Part shown: in pieces, positions 36,892 through 47,676 of the stretch
How the letters are laid out: each line of letters opens with the position of its first letter
How positions within the stretch are numbered: the first letter of the stretch is position 1
From: Aralia elata
Taxonomy: Eukaryota; Streptophyta; Magnoliopsida; Apiales; Araliaceae
Reading direction: 5' to 3'
Length of the DNA stretch: 64,000 nt
Assembly (NCBI GenBank): GCA_034770075.1
Contig: CM068386.1
Span: 85,223,265 to 85,287,264, forward strand
Notes under the pieces: generated by a model
Databases searched by the model: none
What the model was told of the DNA's origin: nothing
What the model saw: only the letters and a program-made list of their open reading frames with translations
Program-made: the position numbers and the translations under genes

Positions 36892-38314
36892 TGTTGTCCG
36901 ATTTATGTGATGACAAATACGCGCAAGTGCACACCATCAATCAAGTAATAAAGTAGTAAGAAAAGTGTCGAATCCCACAGGGAACAACTACTATAATTTA
37001 TTCTAATTACCAATTTTTATCAAGTTAAATATAATTAAACAGTCACCTCAATTTGTTTTGTGAAATTGTGTTGTATTGAAAATAAAGACTACAATTAACT
37101 AACAATTATTTGATCACCAGATGATTAAAAACATAGGAATATAATTTCCCCAATTACTCCACAATAATCTTCTTATCTTATTCCCACTTAATTAATTCAC
37201 TGAGTTGCCAACTAGGGTCACCTACCAATTTATTAACATCTTTCAATGATTAATAAAAAGACCTAACTCAGTTATTTTGCCACTGTCGTGCAATATACTT
37301 AAACTAGATTCATTAAGTACAAACTCCTAACCAAGTTGCGCATGGCATACGAGTACTTTCGTCTTGTACACAATTATGTTACTCTTGGAAGAATAAACAA
37401 GTTCATGCGTTATTATATCCAGATCTAATCTAAGATGTCCTCTTTCAATTCCATCGAAGATATCAGATTAATTGGTAGCTAGACAATTATTTAATTAAGC
37501 ACAAGATATAATAATCAACTCATGTTAAAGAAATCAAGTAGAAATAATGACAATTAAATTATTGCTCCATAATAGGTTCCATTGTATTCCTAATTGGAAA
37601 ATTAGCTCATCATCATAATTGAGACAAAGAGATTAAATATAAATAGCATCTTAAGTACATATAATGAATTAAAGAGAAAGAATAAAAACTCTGTCGAGAA
37701 TTTCCAACTTTGTAGCTTCAATCTCTGCCCTCGTCGTGCTCCTTTGATTGAATCTCCAAATCCCAATAGCAGTTCTCAAACAATTCAGATGATCCCCCTC
37801 TTTTTTCTAAAACCTAATTATTAAAGCCTATTTATAGTCTTAATAGAACCCTATTACAATAAGGAAATTAAATCAGTCTTTAAATCACTCTCAGAATCAT
37901 AAAAGGAAACCGAATCTGCAAAGTCTTCAAAATTGTCAGTGTGGCGCGCTCAACGCCCAAACTCCTTCACCAGCAATGCGCCTCGCGCCTGCACACCAGC
38001 AATTCTCAGCTCCGACCGGCGCGCCCCGCGCTTGGTTCCTCTACTTCACAGCGCGCCTCGCGCTAGGTCGTCCGTGGAAATCTCAGGGTAGCGCGGCCCG
38101 CGCCTAAATGTGCTTAGAGGCAGCGCACCCCGCGCTACTATGACAACAACCTTTAGTCCTTCATCTTTTCCTCCTCATTTCAGCCATAGCCCATCCATGC
38201 ATTCCTTTCCTATAAATAACACAAAAACTAGAGAAGTAATATGAAATAATACCAAGAACACACAATATATCAAATGAAATAATACTCAATTCGTAGGTTT
38301 TCACCTACTCATCA
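36892..38314 (-). repeat. 3' LTR of Athila element F (1423 bp)
   Basis: TGTTGTCCGATTTATG ... CTACTCATCA; its first 150 bp match 63848-64000 with few differences. A TATA box (TATAAATAG on the minus strand) is at 37829-37836. Upstream of it, 37943-38137 holds six GC-rich units related to GCGCGCCCCGCGC separated by ordinary sequence. A polypurine tract (reverse complement of aatacccccaaacttg) follows at 38315-38330. Confidence 0.9.
37829..37836 (-). promoter_or_regulatory. TATA box in Athila LTR
   Basis: The minus strand reads GACTATAAATAGGC about 480 nt from the LTR 5' end and 110-300 nt downstream of the GC-rich array. Confidence 0.6.
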
Positions 38315-39380
38315 AATACCCCCAAACTTGAACAAATGTTTGTCCTCAAGCAAACTAACACCAACTAAACTAAACAAAACTAATTAAACACAATGAATGC
38401 AACTACTGACATCGAGCAAGAACTTCTGCAATGGACAATAAAGGTGCCTCAGAGATAAAAATTTAAATACAATCAACTTTGCATTATGAACACCCATCAA
38501 CTCTCACATGCTCACCTCACGTACATAACTCTAGCCTCACCGTGTGTGTGTGTCAACATTCATATCAGCAGTATCAAAGTTATTTATGCAATCAATGGCA
38601 AAAACACACTCTATTCATTAATTTCAAACAAACTCGGTGTCCACATAAGTCTAAAGAAACTCGGGTACATACTTAATGGGTGCGTTTTACGTTCCATCCC
38701 ACGATTTTATTCCTATTCTGACTTGTACAATGTTCAACCCCCTTAAGCGTTCAGAGCTACCCATGTAACGAACTTTCGACCAACGACTCCCAAACCAGAT
38801 GGTTTTAGGGCGCTAGGTGTAAAGACATCCCCTAGGGCATACTTGTTCAAGTAACAAAGGCCACAAAGTCGAACTAAGTCAGTTTTTACTCCTTATGCAT
38901 GTATACATATTTTTTTTTCTCTTTTTTTTTTATACTCGAAATTCCCCCAAACTTATGTGTCAGCCAATGTCCAACTTTAAATCGATGAATAGACGAGTGT
39001 TCAAGTAATATTACACACAAAGTTCCTAATCACCACTGATAATCAATTTGTGCTCTTGAATGCGCAAAAGGACATGAATCGTGCAATGAGGTTCATATGA
39101 CTCGAGTTAAACGGGTACACAATGCTCAGATTTTTGTAAGTTAAAATCAACCATACTCATCATAGGCCAATGTCACACTACCAAAGCTCCATGCTCGACA
39201 TTATGCTAAATGTTATGCTTATGCTTCTACTAAAAAGTCCTAAACAGAATGAATGCAAATGTTTTTTTTTAATTAATGAATGATAATGAATGTCCTAATT
39301 AAACATGCTGAACAATGCAATCTACACATAATAAATCAATGAATTAACCCCCCCAAACTTAAAGCAGGTTATGTCCTCAT
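38315..39380 (-). other. 3' untranslated region of Athila element F
   Basis: Non-coding sequence between polypurine tract and the nested Ogre-like insertion; its continuation is 56032-56084. Contains one copy of a GTGCGTTTTACGTTCCATC motif near 38680, shared with the LARD element. ORFs here are short and unsupported. Confidence 0.65.
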
Positions 39381-41465
39381 TGTCGACGCCGGGTTTTTTA
39401 CTTCGTGGGTCATTTTTAGTCTTTTCCAATTTTAGCTTTATGATTAAATGATTTTTTGGAAAAGGTCGGCATCAATGTCGACGGGGTTTTGAAAGATTGT
39501 TTTTTATGATGAGCTAATTAACTAGAGTCGCCAGTTGGTATATTTGAAATGGATGTACCAACTCATCCGAGTTTTCGTTTTTTATAAATCGCTGGCTCAT
39601 ATGTGACTCCGAATTAATTGGTCTGCGAATCGAGATTCATAGAGTTCGGGGGCTTGCTTAAGTGAGGGGAAGGTGTTAGGCACCCCTCGACTTCCGTGAA
39701 ACACGGTTACCGCAATCTTGATACTTTCCTATCCTTTGATTCATGAAATGTGTATGCGTGCGAATGTGTGTGTGTGTGTGTGCCTGTATGAATGTTATGG
39801 TGAGTTTGTATGAAAGAATCTTTTGGATTTTTAGGGAAAGTCGTGCTTTAATTTGGGAATATTTTAAAACGTCGTTTCCGTTAATACGAGAGAGCTCCTT
39901 TGTTCGTGCAAAAGGTTGGATTATATTTCTCAAAAGCTATGAGATTTTATTAGGCGTTTGTTTTGGCAAAACAGGAATCTCTTAAACCTTTGTCAAAATA
40001 GGAATCGAAATCTATACATTGCTTTCATAAAATGATGGGCAATTTTTAGTATATCTTTAACCCTATGCACCAAGGTTTAATAAAACATTTCGTTCATTCA
40101 TAAAAGCCATTTTTGGTGATGTTAGAAAATGATTTTCTTTGGCCTTCTCGTTTAATAGGAATCGACATTTATTAACACTTCCGATTTTCTAACCTCGTGA
40201 TTCTAATAACCTAGCTTGTTTGATTTTAATAACAAAAAAACCTTCATCGTTTAATTCTTGAAATCATTTTTGTGACACAAAATCTAATTAAGCATAAACA
40301 CGCGTCGGGGCTATTCATGGGCATGTAAGCCATCAAAATATTCCCGAACGCTAACAATCACATATTCCACTAATACAGGGCCTTAAACCCGATTCTCACC
40401 TTAGCGTCGTTTTAAGGCCCGACAATTACATGTTACAAAACAAGCACCTTGGATCTATTACATACATCAAAACGTCCATCATCGGATTTGGACCACGGGG
40501 TCGCGTTCCTAGGCTCACACCCGATATTGTTACATACCCGCAAAATGAATACTACATAATTAACCAAACCGGATTTATCTAATACACCAATGATATCCGA
40601 AAATGACAATCTAAATGAATTACACCCAATGAATCACCATAAACAAGCTAGGAATTTCATCAATTGGATATCCTCGGGTTATTAGGAAGACTTTTGTTCC
40701 GATGGAACCCTCACTAATAATCCCTAATCCATGATTGTTCAACAAAATACATGAAAGTTACATCTAATTTACCCAATCAATATGATATGAATTGCTAAAA
40801 CAAATAGAAATTTTCACCTTGCAATTGATCTCAAATGGATATGAACTTGTGTATTTGAATAGGATAAGGAGTGTATTGGATACAATCAAAATCAAAAGAA
40901 TTAAATTCTCTCTTTTTTCTCTCTTTTCTTCCTATTTGATTGCAAGATTTCTCTCTTTTTCCTTTCAATTTCCGTGCTCTTTTGCTGATGGATTCTCCTT
41001 CTTCTTCCCAATTCTTTCTAATTGCTGAACTCTCTGTATGCTGCACGAAACTGAGCTGAAATAGGCTGGCTGGCCGCCTGCCTTCCACTCACCCCGATTT
41101 CGAGTTCCGTGTTTCGAGTTCCGTGTTTTCAAAAGGCGCACTATTTGGCCGCAGATCAATCCGCGGCTGGACGGTTTGACTTTCTCATTTTCTGTGCCAC
41201 GCCTCAATTTTCGTGCCTTAACGTCAGTTTTCGCTGACAGGCTCGTATTCGGCAGTCCAGGAATTTCCGGGAGACGTGCCACTTCGTTCGGGGATGTCTG
41301 TTTCGGATGGCCTTATTGTCACGTCAGCTTTGGTCGCCAAACATTTCGATGGTGTCGGGCGCTCGCACTTGTGCCCATTCCTTCGCTCCCGCAAGCCGGT
41401 TCAATTGACGATTTTGCCCTCCTGTCATGGTTAGTACAGAGAACGCAAAATTTGGGTGTCTACAG
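39381..41465 (-). repeat. 3' LTR of element B (2085 bp)
   Basis: TGTCGACGCC ... GTGTCTACA. Aligns with 3015-5126 and, from 39729, with 54295-56031 (1737 bp each). One palindromic unit GCCGCAGATCAATCCGCGGC at 41148-41167. A pyrimidine stretch 41466-41480 (gctgcccctctttat) is the polypurine tract of the minus-strand element. Confidence 0.9.
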
Positions 41466-41655
41466 CTGCCCCTCTTTATCATGTTTATGCAATGTTTAAT
41501 GAAATAAACAGGATAAAGAATAGATACTCGATGCATGAATGACAGTGCACAAGGATGACAATGCATACGTGATGCAACACATATGATTTATGATGCAACG
41601 CAAGATGCAATTGATGCAAAACATTCAGAAAAAAGGTGTCGAGGCTGATGATCGT

Positions 41656-42676
41656 CTCGTCGGGACCGGGTATCGTTGCCGGTCACCCATCTCGTAACCC
41701 CCGGTTATCGTCGCCGGTTGGTTATCTTGTCGGAGCCGGTTTTCGTCGCCGGACATCCATCTCGTAATCGCCGGTTATCGTCGCCGATCGATTGTCTCGT
41801 CGGGGCCGGGTATCGTCGCCGGTCACCCATCTCGTAACCCCCGGTTATCGTCGCCGGTTGGTTATCTTGTCGGAGCCGGTTTTCGTCGCCGTACATCCAT
41901 CTCGTAATCGTCGGTTATCGTCGTCGGTCGATTGTCTCGTCGGGGCCGGTTATCGTCGCCGGTCACCCATCTCGTAACCCCCGGTTATCGTCGCCGGTTG
42001 GTTATCTTGTCGGAACCGGTTTTCGTCGCCCGACATCCATCTCGTAATCGCCGGTTATCGTCGCCGGTCGATTGTCTCGTCGGGGCCGGGTATTGTCGCC
42101 GGTCACCCATCTCGTAACCCCCGGTTATCGTCGCCGGTTGGTTATCTTGTCGGAGCCGGTTTTCGTCGCCGGACATCCATCTCGTAATCGCCGGTTATCG
42201 TCGCCGGTCGATTGTCTCGCCGGGGCCGGTTATCGTCGCCGGTCACCCATATCGTAACCCCCGGTTATTGGCGCCGGTTGGTTATCTTGCCGGAGCCGGT
42301 TTTCGTCGCCGGACATCCATCTCGTAATCGCCGGTTATCGTCGTCGGTCGATTGTCTCGTCGGGGCCGGTTATCGTCGCTGGTCACCCATCTCGTAACCC
42401 CCGGTTATCGTCGCCGGTTGGTTATCTGCCGGAGCCGGTTTTCGTCGCCGGACATCCATCTCGTAATCGCCGGTTATCGTCGCCGGTCGATTGTCTTGTC
42501 GGGGCCGGTTATCGTCGCCGGTCACCCATCTCGTAACCCCCAGTTATCGTCGCCGGTTGGTTATCTTGTCGGAGCCGGTTTTCGTCGCCGGACATCCATC
42601 TCGTAATCGCCGGTTATCGTCGCCGGTCGATTGTCTCGTCGGGGCCGGGTATCGTCGCCGGTCACCCATCTCGTAA
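41656..42676. repeat. 140-bp higher-order tandem repeat array
   Basis: Seven full units starting at 41656, 41796, 41936, 42076, 42216, 42356 and 42495, plus a 42-bp partial unit from 42635. Each 140-bp unit is two related 70-bp halves, and each half holds two copies of a CCGGTTATCGTCGCCGG-like core, so the pattern is nested (about 35, 70 and 140 bp). Units are very similar. The short ORFs across it, in both directions, are repeat artefacts. Tandem repeats in this position are known in Tat/Ogre elements and can seed satellites. Confidence 0.9.
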
Positions 42677-42736
42677 TTCATTTTCGCTAGACACATCAAA
42701 CGGCTGCAAGGGAACCAAGGGGACCCACCAGGGCCA

Positions 42737-42778
42737 GCCGCAGATGGATCTGCGGCCAGCCGCAGATAGATCTGCAGC
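42737..42778 (+). promoter_or_regulatory. U3-like palindrome pair upstream of the antisense gene
   Basis: Two units, GCCGCAGATGGATCTGCGGC (42737-42756) and GCCGCAGATAGATCTGCAGC (42759-42778). The pair, with its spacer and flanking GGGCCA, matches the pair in the LTR of element A (4676-4717) when both are read in their direction of transcription. It lies about 630 bp before the ATG at 43409. A promoter role is inferred. Confidence 0.5.
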
Positions 42779-42940
42779 CAAGATCGGTTTCTTAAGCGGC
42801 TCGCCGCTTCCAGATCTGTCACTTTCAACTTCGTACCCCACATAGATTCTTGAGATTTTGCTCGTTTGCAAAGGCCTTTTGTCGATTTCTCCAACTTTTC
42901 TGCAAAAACCGCTCCGGTAGGATCGTTCTACGCGCTACAG

Positions 42941-43406
42941 GTAACACTTTGACCGTTCACTTTTCAATTTCGTCAATGTTTTGCTATACATTTGCTATTT
43001 ACATGTTTAGAGATAGAAATGTATGCTTTACAATGCTATGCTATGTATTATTGTATATACATGATATGTATCAACTGTGTGAGTCCTATTTTATGCCCAT
43101 GATGCAGTCCCACATATCTGTTGTTCCTTTTTTGAAAGAAAATCATACATTATGGTCCTTTACATGCTGTAATTACACATATGAATGCAATTTTGATCTG
43201 TTTGAGTCTTGGATTGACGGACAACATTTTTGGCTTATGCCTGGGACGTCCATTTTACAAACGGAACTCTGCCGATTTTTTTTTTAATGCACATACCATA
43301 AACATGCATCATGTTGCATTAATTATATGATGAGGGTAGGAATTTAGAATATTCGTGACATAATTCAAAAGGGAACTTACCTTCCTCCTTGCCTGTTCTG
43401 TTCCAG
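42941..43406 (+). other. predicted 5' UTR intron of the PMD-like gene
   Basis: Donor CTACAG/GTAACA at 42940/42941 and acceptor CTGTTCCAG at 43406 after a pyrimidine-rich stretch, two bases before the ATG. Introns directly before the start codon are common in plant genes. Not tested by any transcript. Confidence 0.45.
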
Positions 43407-43408
43407 CT

Positions 43409-45382
43409 ATGGATCCCGATGCCCCTAGTAGCTCTTCTGCATCACGGACCTCGGGTGTTCGCCGTCGTAGGGTTGCACCTGCCCCTGTTCCTCCTCGGAC
43501 CCGTCAGGCTCGCCGCTTGGCGGAGGCTGTCATCCGTCCCGATCATCCGGACGTTGAGGAGGTTGTTCCTCCGGAGGTCGCGGCAGAGGGGCCATCTTCC
43601 AGCACATCGGCTCCATCTCCTCATCATGCTCCCTCTGGCGCCCCTGTGCAGATCCCCGACCTATTGGGTCGGGATCTCAGTCGTCACCCCTCAGCATCTC
43701 TCGTGGCTAACGAGGTATATTCAATTCCATTATTACTTCATTCTCAATTTTCTCAATTCTCCTTTTATCTGGACTGACCCATTGGTGATTGTCCCAGGTG
43801 CCGGAGTTTACCCAGCCGAGGGGTAACTGGTTCAATATATATTCCCTCTATACAGCTCTGCACAGTGAGTACCGGGCGGTGGTGGACTCCTGGGGCTTTT
43901 GTCACTTCTTCACCATCATTCCCCACCAGTGCCCCTGGGGTTACATGAGGGCTTTGTCCGAGAGATGGTTTCACCAGACCCAGTCCCTTCACCTTCTGGA
44001 CTGTGAGGTCGTGTTGACTCCCTGGGACTGGAGATACATTACCGGCATAGAGTTCACCGGATCCCGCGTCCCTCTGGACCTTGACATCACTCCCGCGGAG
44101 GTCCGGGCTTTATTAGGCTTTGCTGCTGATGACAGGGTCTTTAAGGCCCGCAGTATTCGGTCTGGTGCCTTGGCTGTCGATGCTGTCGGAGGTTTGTACG
44201 CACTGCCTATTCCAGCGGATCAGAGCACTCGGGATATTCTGCTCCGACGCCTGTTCCTGACCATCATGAGGGGTTATTTCCTAGGGAACAATTCCTCTAC
44301 CATTCACTTCAGCGTCGTAGGGGCCGTCAGAGACGTGGACCGTATCAGTGACTATGACTGGGGGTCATTCACTTTTTCCTATTTCCTCCACGGTCTGCGT
44401 CTGCGTTCGGAGGGTCAGACAGATGCTTGGCTGGGATTCTATCACTTTTTATTGGTGAGGCTTCTCTTCCCCTCTTATTACTGGACTTCCCTTCGTTTAT
44501 TTCCCTTTTCTGTATTTATCGGTTATTCATGCTTTCCACTATTTCCGTTCGCAGTTCTGGGCCTACGAGCGTCTCCCATGTCTGAGGCCTGTCACCACTC
44601 TTGGCCTGGATACCTATCCCCGGGGTCGGAGATGGCATCATAGCACCTTGGAGGAGGTCCCGGTATCTGGCAGCTTTGCACACTGCCGCATCCAGCTGGA
44701 GCTGATCACGACTGCTGATGTCATCTGGGTTCCCTACCTTTCCGAGCATCTGACCGTGGGTTTTGCTGATGGGCATCCTTCTGGCCCGGAGTTTGAGCTA
44801 TCCACCCGTCGCCTCACTTTGCAGAGTGTTGGAGGATGGGTGATGTATCTGGGGGAGCGCACATTTAGATGCGTTACAGGAGAGATCCGCATCTCGCATT
44901 CCCTTCCTTTCACTACCTCATGGCCGTTGGATTCTCAGCCTTCGGAGATCATGCTTACGGGGGAGGACGGTCGGATGCTCTCGACGGGTCCCAGTACGAG
45001 TGATGCTTTCCATACTTGGTGGGTGCCCCGCACCATTGGTCCTCAGACCCGGGCCACATTCTTCCTCGGGGATATGGTCCCCGGCTCCGTGATAATGACG
45101 GATTGGGCAGCCTGCGTTCGGAGCCCTACCCATGCTGAGCAGATCGCCACTCTGACCCGCCAGGTAGACCAGTTGTCTCTATATCTTCGGGTGATGGGCC
45201 GGACTCCAGAGGATGCTTATGCCTACGATCCCGACGGTGCGGGTTATGATGCGGGCCCGAGCTCATCTGACGCCACAGCGCAGCCATATATCCCTGACAT
45301 GAACTTTGGGCCTCCGACTTCGACGACCCCAGGGGATCAGTTCGAGGATCCCGCCTTCATAGATGAGATTGATTTTATTTAG
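43409..45382 (+). CDS. antisense extra gene 1: plant-mobile-domain-like protein, three exons
   Basis: Predicted exons 43409-43714, 43798-44454 and 44555-45382, all in phase 0, giving 596 codons plus the included stop handled at 45380-45382. Donors are GAG/GTATAT and TTG/GTGAGG; acceptors TGTCCCAG and CCGTTCGCAG. Residues about 150-195 (LSERWFHQTQSLHLL, EVVLTPWDWRYITGIEF) resemble the start of the plant mobile domain seen in MAIN-like proteins and some transposable elements. The N-terminus is Pro/Arg/Ser-rich; a short helical segment and an acidic Ser/Pro-rich tail end the protein. It is transcribed against the host element and lies 177 bp before the next ORF. Function unknown. Free of stops within the model, unlike pol next to it. 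Confidence 0.6.
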
Positions 45383-45558
45383 ATCAGGATAGGATAGGGC
45401 TTTTGTACCTGCACCTGTTTGGATTTATTTTTCTTTTTATGCACTATGTACGGAACTCATTTTTATTTATGCACAGTTTTTCATCTTTTATATCTATGAA
45501 CTTCATTTGCTTTATTATTAACTGTATGATGTATGCCTTTCTTATTTATGGATAGAGA

Positions 45559-47163
45559 ATGACCCCTGTACAGTCTTTTGATACTATTCTTTCACAGATG
45601 TCGTCCACAGGTGTCGTGGTACGTTTGGATTCCATTCCTCCCACAGGGTTGGTCGGCAGTCTCCTCCGTTGGTTGGACAGTTTATCGCCGGCTGACATGG
45701 TTATCGCAAATGATCTTTTGGGCCATTCTTGGTCCCTATTATCCTTCCAGGTGCCAGCGGGCTTTGTGGATGGTATCCTGAGCTATTGGGCGCCTGCCCG
45801 TCAGGTGTTCAGGTTAGGGACGGTAGAGCTGACCCCCACCCTCGAGGAGTATGCTCGTTTCACCGGCTTGCCTTTGGATAGACCTTGTGCTAGGGTCACA
45901 GTTGGTTCCATACGCCGTCAATTTCTGACTTTCACTGGTTTGCGGAGGGCTGTCTTGTTACCGGTGATCATGTCAGACCATATGGTTCCCCTTCAGTTCT
46001 TGATTGACCGATTTGGCTCACCTGACGGTTTTCGTCTTTTCTTCGGTGATTTTTCCGTGTCTGAAGAGCGTTGGGATGCCTTTAGAGTGGACGTTCTGAT
46101 GGCCTGTGTCATCTCAGTTTTGTACTTGCCCGCAGGACCTGATCAGTTGGACATGCGGGTGGTCGCGGCCGTTCGAGCCCTTCAGGAGGATCACACCATT
46201 CTTCCCATGATATTGGCGGATACCTATATGTCAGCCTCATATTGCCAGTCTTTCCGCGGCAGAGTATTCAGAGGGAGCTCGACCTTATTGTACGTGTGGT
46301 TCATGAGTCATCTTAGTCCCATCGGCCACTTCCGTCGCCAAGGGTTTTGTTTTAGCCACGACATAACTACGCAGTTTTCGTTTCGACCCGTGAGCTGTAC
46401 TGATGTGGCTTCCTGGACATCATTGTTGTCGGTCATTGAGGATCCCTTTCATCTATTGGTCTACTCGGGCTATTGCTCCTTTATGAGCTTCTTGACTCAC
46501 GTGCCCACCCTGGATTTCATCCCTATTGCCGGCTTGAGGGGCGTGACGACTTATCATCCCCTGGCGGTTATGGGGCAGTTTGATCAGACCCAGGATTTAC
46601 ACCCTTTCGCGGGTGCAGCCGCCTACCGATTCCTTATATCATCCCGGACAGAGAGGGATCTACTGCGGGTATACGATCTTTGGTCTTGCAGGATCCTTGC
46701 CGAATATAGTGAGAGCTGTCACATCCAGACATTTGCTTACGTGCAATGGTTGCGCGGAGACTTGGATTCGGCTAGTTTGAGTCAGACTGGGGCCTTTGAT
46801 GACTCTGGAGTGATTCTCCCAGAAGATACCACAGACAACCCCATCTCAGATGATTCTGCCCCGAGTCGGGTTATTGAGGATACCCGACTCCGCCTGGCCC
46901 TGATTACTGCTGAGGCCGAGAGGGATGCCGCTTTTGTCGAGAGAGATGATGCCATTCGGGCTAGAAACGCTGCCATTGCTGACAGAGAGGCCATTGTATT
47001 ACAGACCAGAGCAGTTGTAGATGCTCATTTTGGGACTATCAGCCGAGCCACGGCTTTACTGGATCGTATTGATATGATGGGGCAGCAAATTGCAGGAGAT
47101 GCTGATGCTTCAGATCTATCCACCACCTTGTCCCTCCTGCTTCAGCTAGTTTCAGATTTGTAG
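45559..47163 (+). CDS. antisense extra gene 2: DUF7745-like protein with coiled-coil tail
   Basis: An uninterrupted 534-residue ORF. Residues about 75-105 (YWAPARQVFRLGTVELTP, then LEEYARFTGLPL) match the beginning of the plant DUF7745 family as I remember it, a domain often found in genes linked to retroelements. Conserved-looking helical and Trp/Phe-rich segments continue to about residue 400. An acidic Ser/Asp linker follows, then a heptad-like coiled coil rich in Ala/Glu/Arg at about 447-500. A preceding TTTATGGATAG could be a splice acceptor, so it may share a transcript with gene 1. An AATAAA signal is at about 47226. No enzymatic motif seen. Family assignment is moderate. Confidence 0.6.
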   Translation: MTPVQSFDTILSQMSSTGVVVRLDSIPPTGLVGSLLRWLDSLSPADMVIANDLLGHSWSLLSFQVPAGFVDGILSYWAPARQVFRLGTVELTPTLEEYARFTGLPLDRPCARVTVGSIRRQFLTFTGLRRAVLLPVIMSDHMVPLQFLIDRFGSPDGFRLFFGDFSVSEERWDAFRVDVLMACVISVLYLPAGPDQLDMRVVAAVRALQEDHTILPMILADTYMSASYCQSFRGRVFRGSSTLLYVWFMSHLSPIGHFRRQGFCFSHDITTQFSFRPVSCTDVASWTSLLSVIEDPFHLLVYSGYCSFMSFLTHVPTLDFIPIAGLRGVTTYHPLAVMGQFDQTQDLHPFAGAAAYRFLISSRTERDLLRVYDLWSCRILAEYSESCHIQTFAYVQWLRGDLDSASLSQTGAFDDSGVILPEDTTDNPISDDSAPSRVIEDTRLRLALITAEAERDAAFVERDDAIRARNAAIADREAIVLQTRAVVDAHFGTISRATALLDRIDMMGQQIAGDADASDLSTTLSLLLQLVSDL

Positions 47164-47676
47164 ATTATTTTATTTCCTGCATAGACTATGTTGGTTTCAT
47201 CAGTTATCGAAAGAGAAATCTTGTAATAAAATGACTTATATATATAGACATGCATTTAAATTTAGTCATTTTCCCCTTTTGTCATATCATTGCCTTCCAT
47301 TGGATCCTCATTTTATCCAGTTGACCACGATTTTGACATTTCGCCTTCTTTCTCTTCTCAAGTCTTGATGGAGATTTGACAGATATTGCCGCACACCTTT
47401 TGATTTCATCGGATTGAATCTCAGATTTTGGATAACTGTTTGGTTGGATCAGGGTCATATCCTTTGGGATGAAGCTGGTTAGGCAGCTGGTTTTGGGAAG
47501 GTTTTGAGGGTGTAGGAAGGTTTTATCTGGTTATCGAAAATTGGTTTTTGGTTAGGGACAGGATTATTATTTTTTAAGGGATCGGACCGCGCCATGCTGG
47601 CTGCCTACGTACCCCCACAAGTTGGGAGATCAGGTCCTACGTAGTTCGCTCTAAAAGGAAAAAAGGAACTGATGAT
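47164..47676. other. spacer between convergent DUF7745-like gene and pol
   Basis: Non-coding on both strands as far as can be seen. The ends of two convergent transcription units face each other here; the plus-strand unit has an AATAAA at about 47226. Confidence 0.55.

Noticed and set aside
38479..38746. Cys/His-containing short ORFs in the Athila 3' region
   Set aside because: No conserved spacing, AT-rich non-coding context, overlapping frames of equal length.
41705..42676. Series of 61- to 84-residue ORFs on both strands
   Set aside because: They repeat with the 140-bp period of the tandem array and are translations of repeats.
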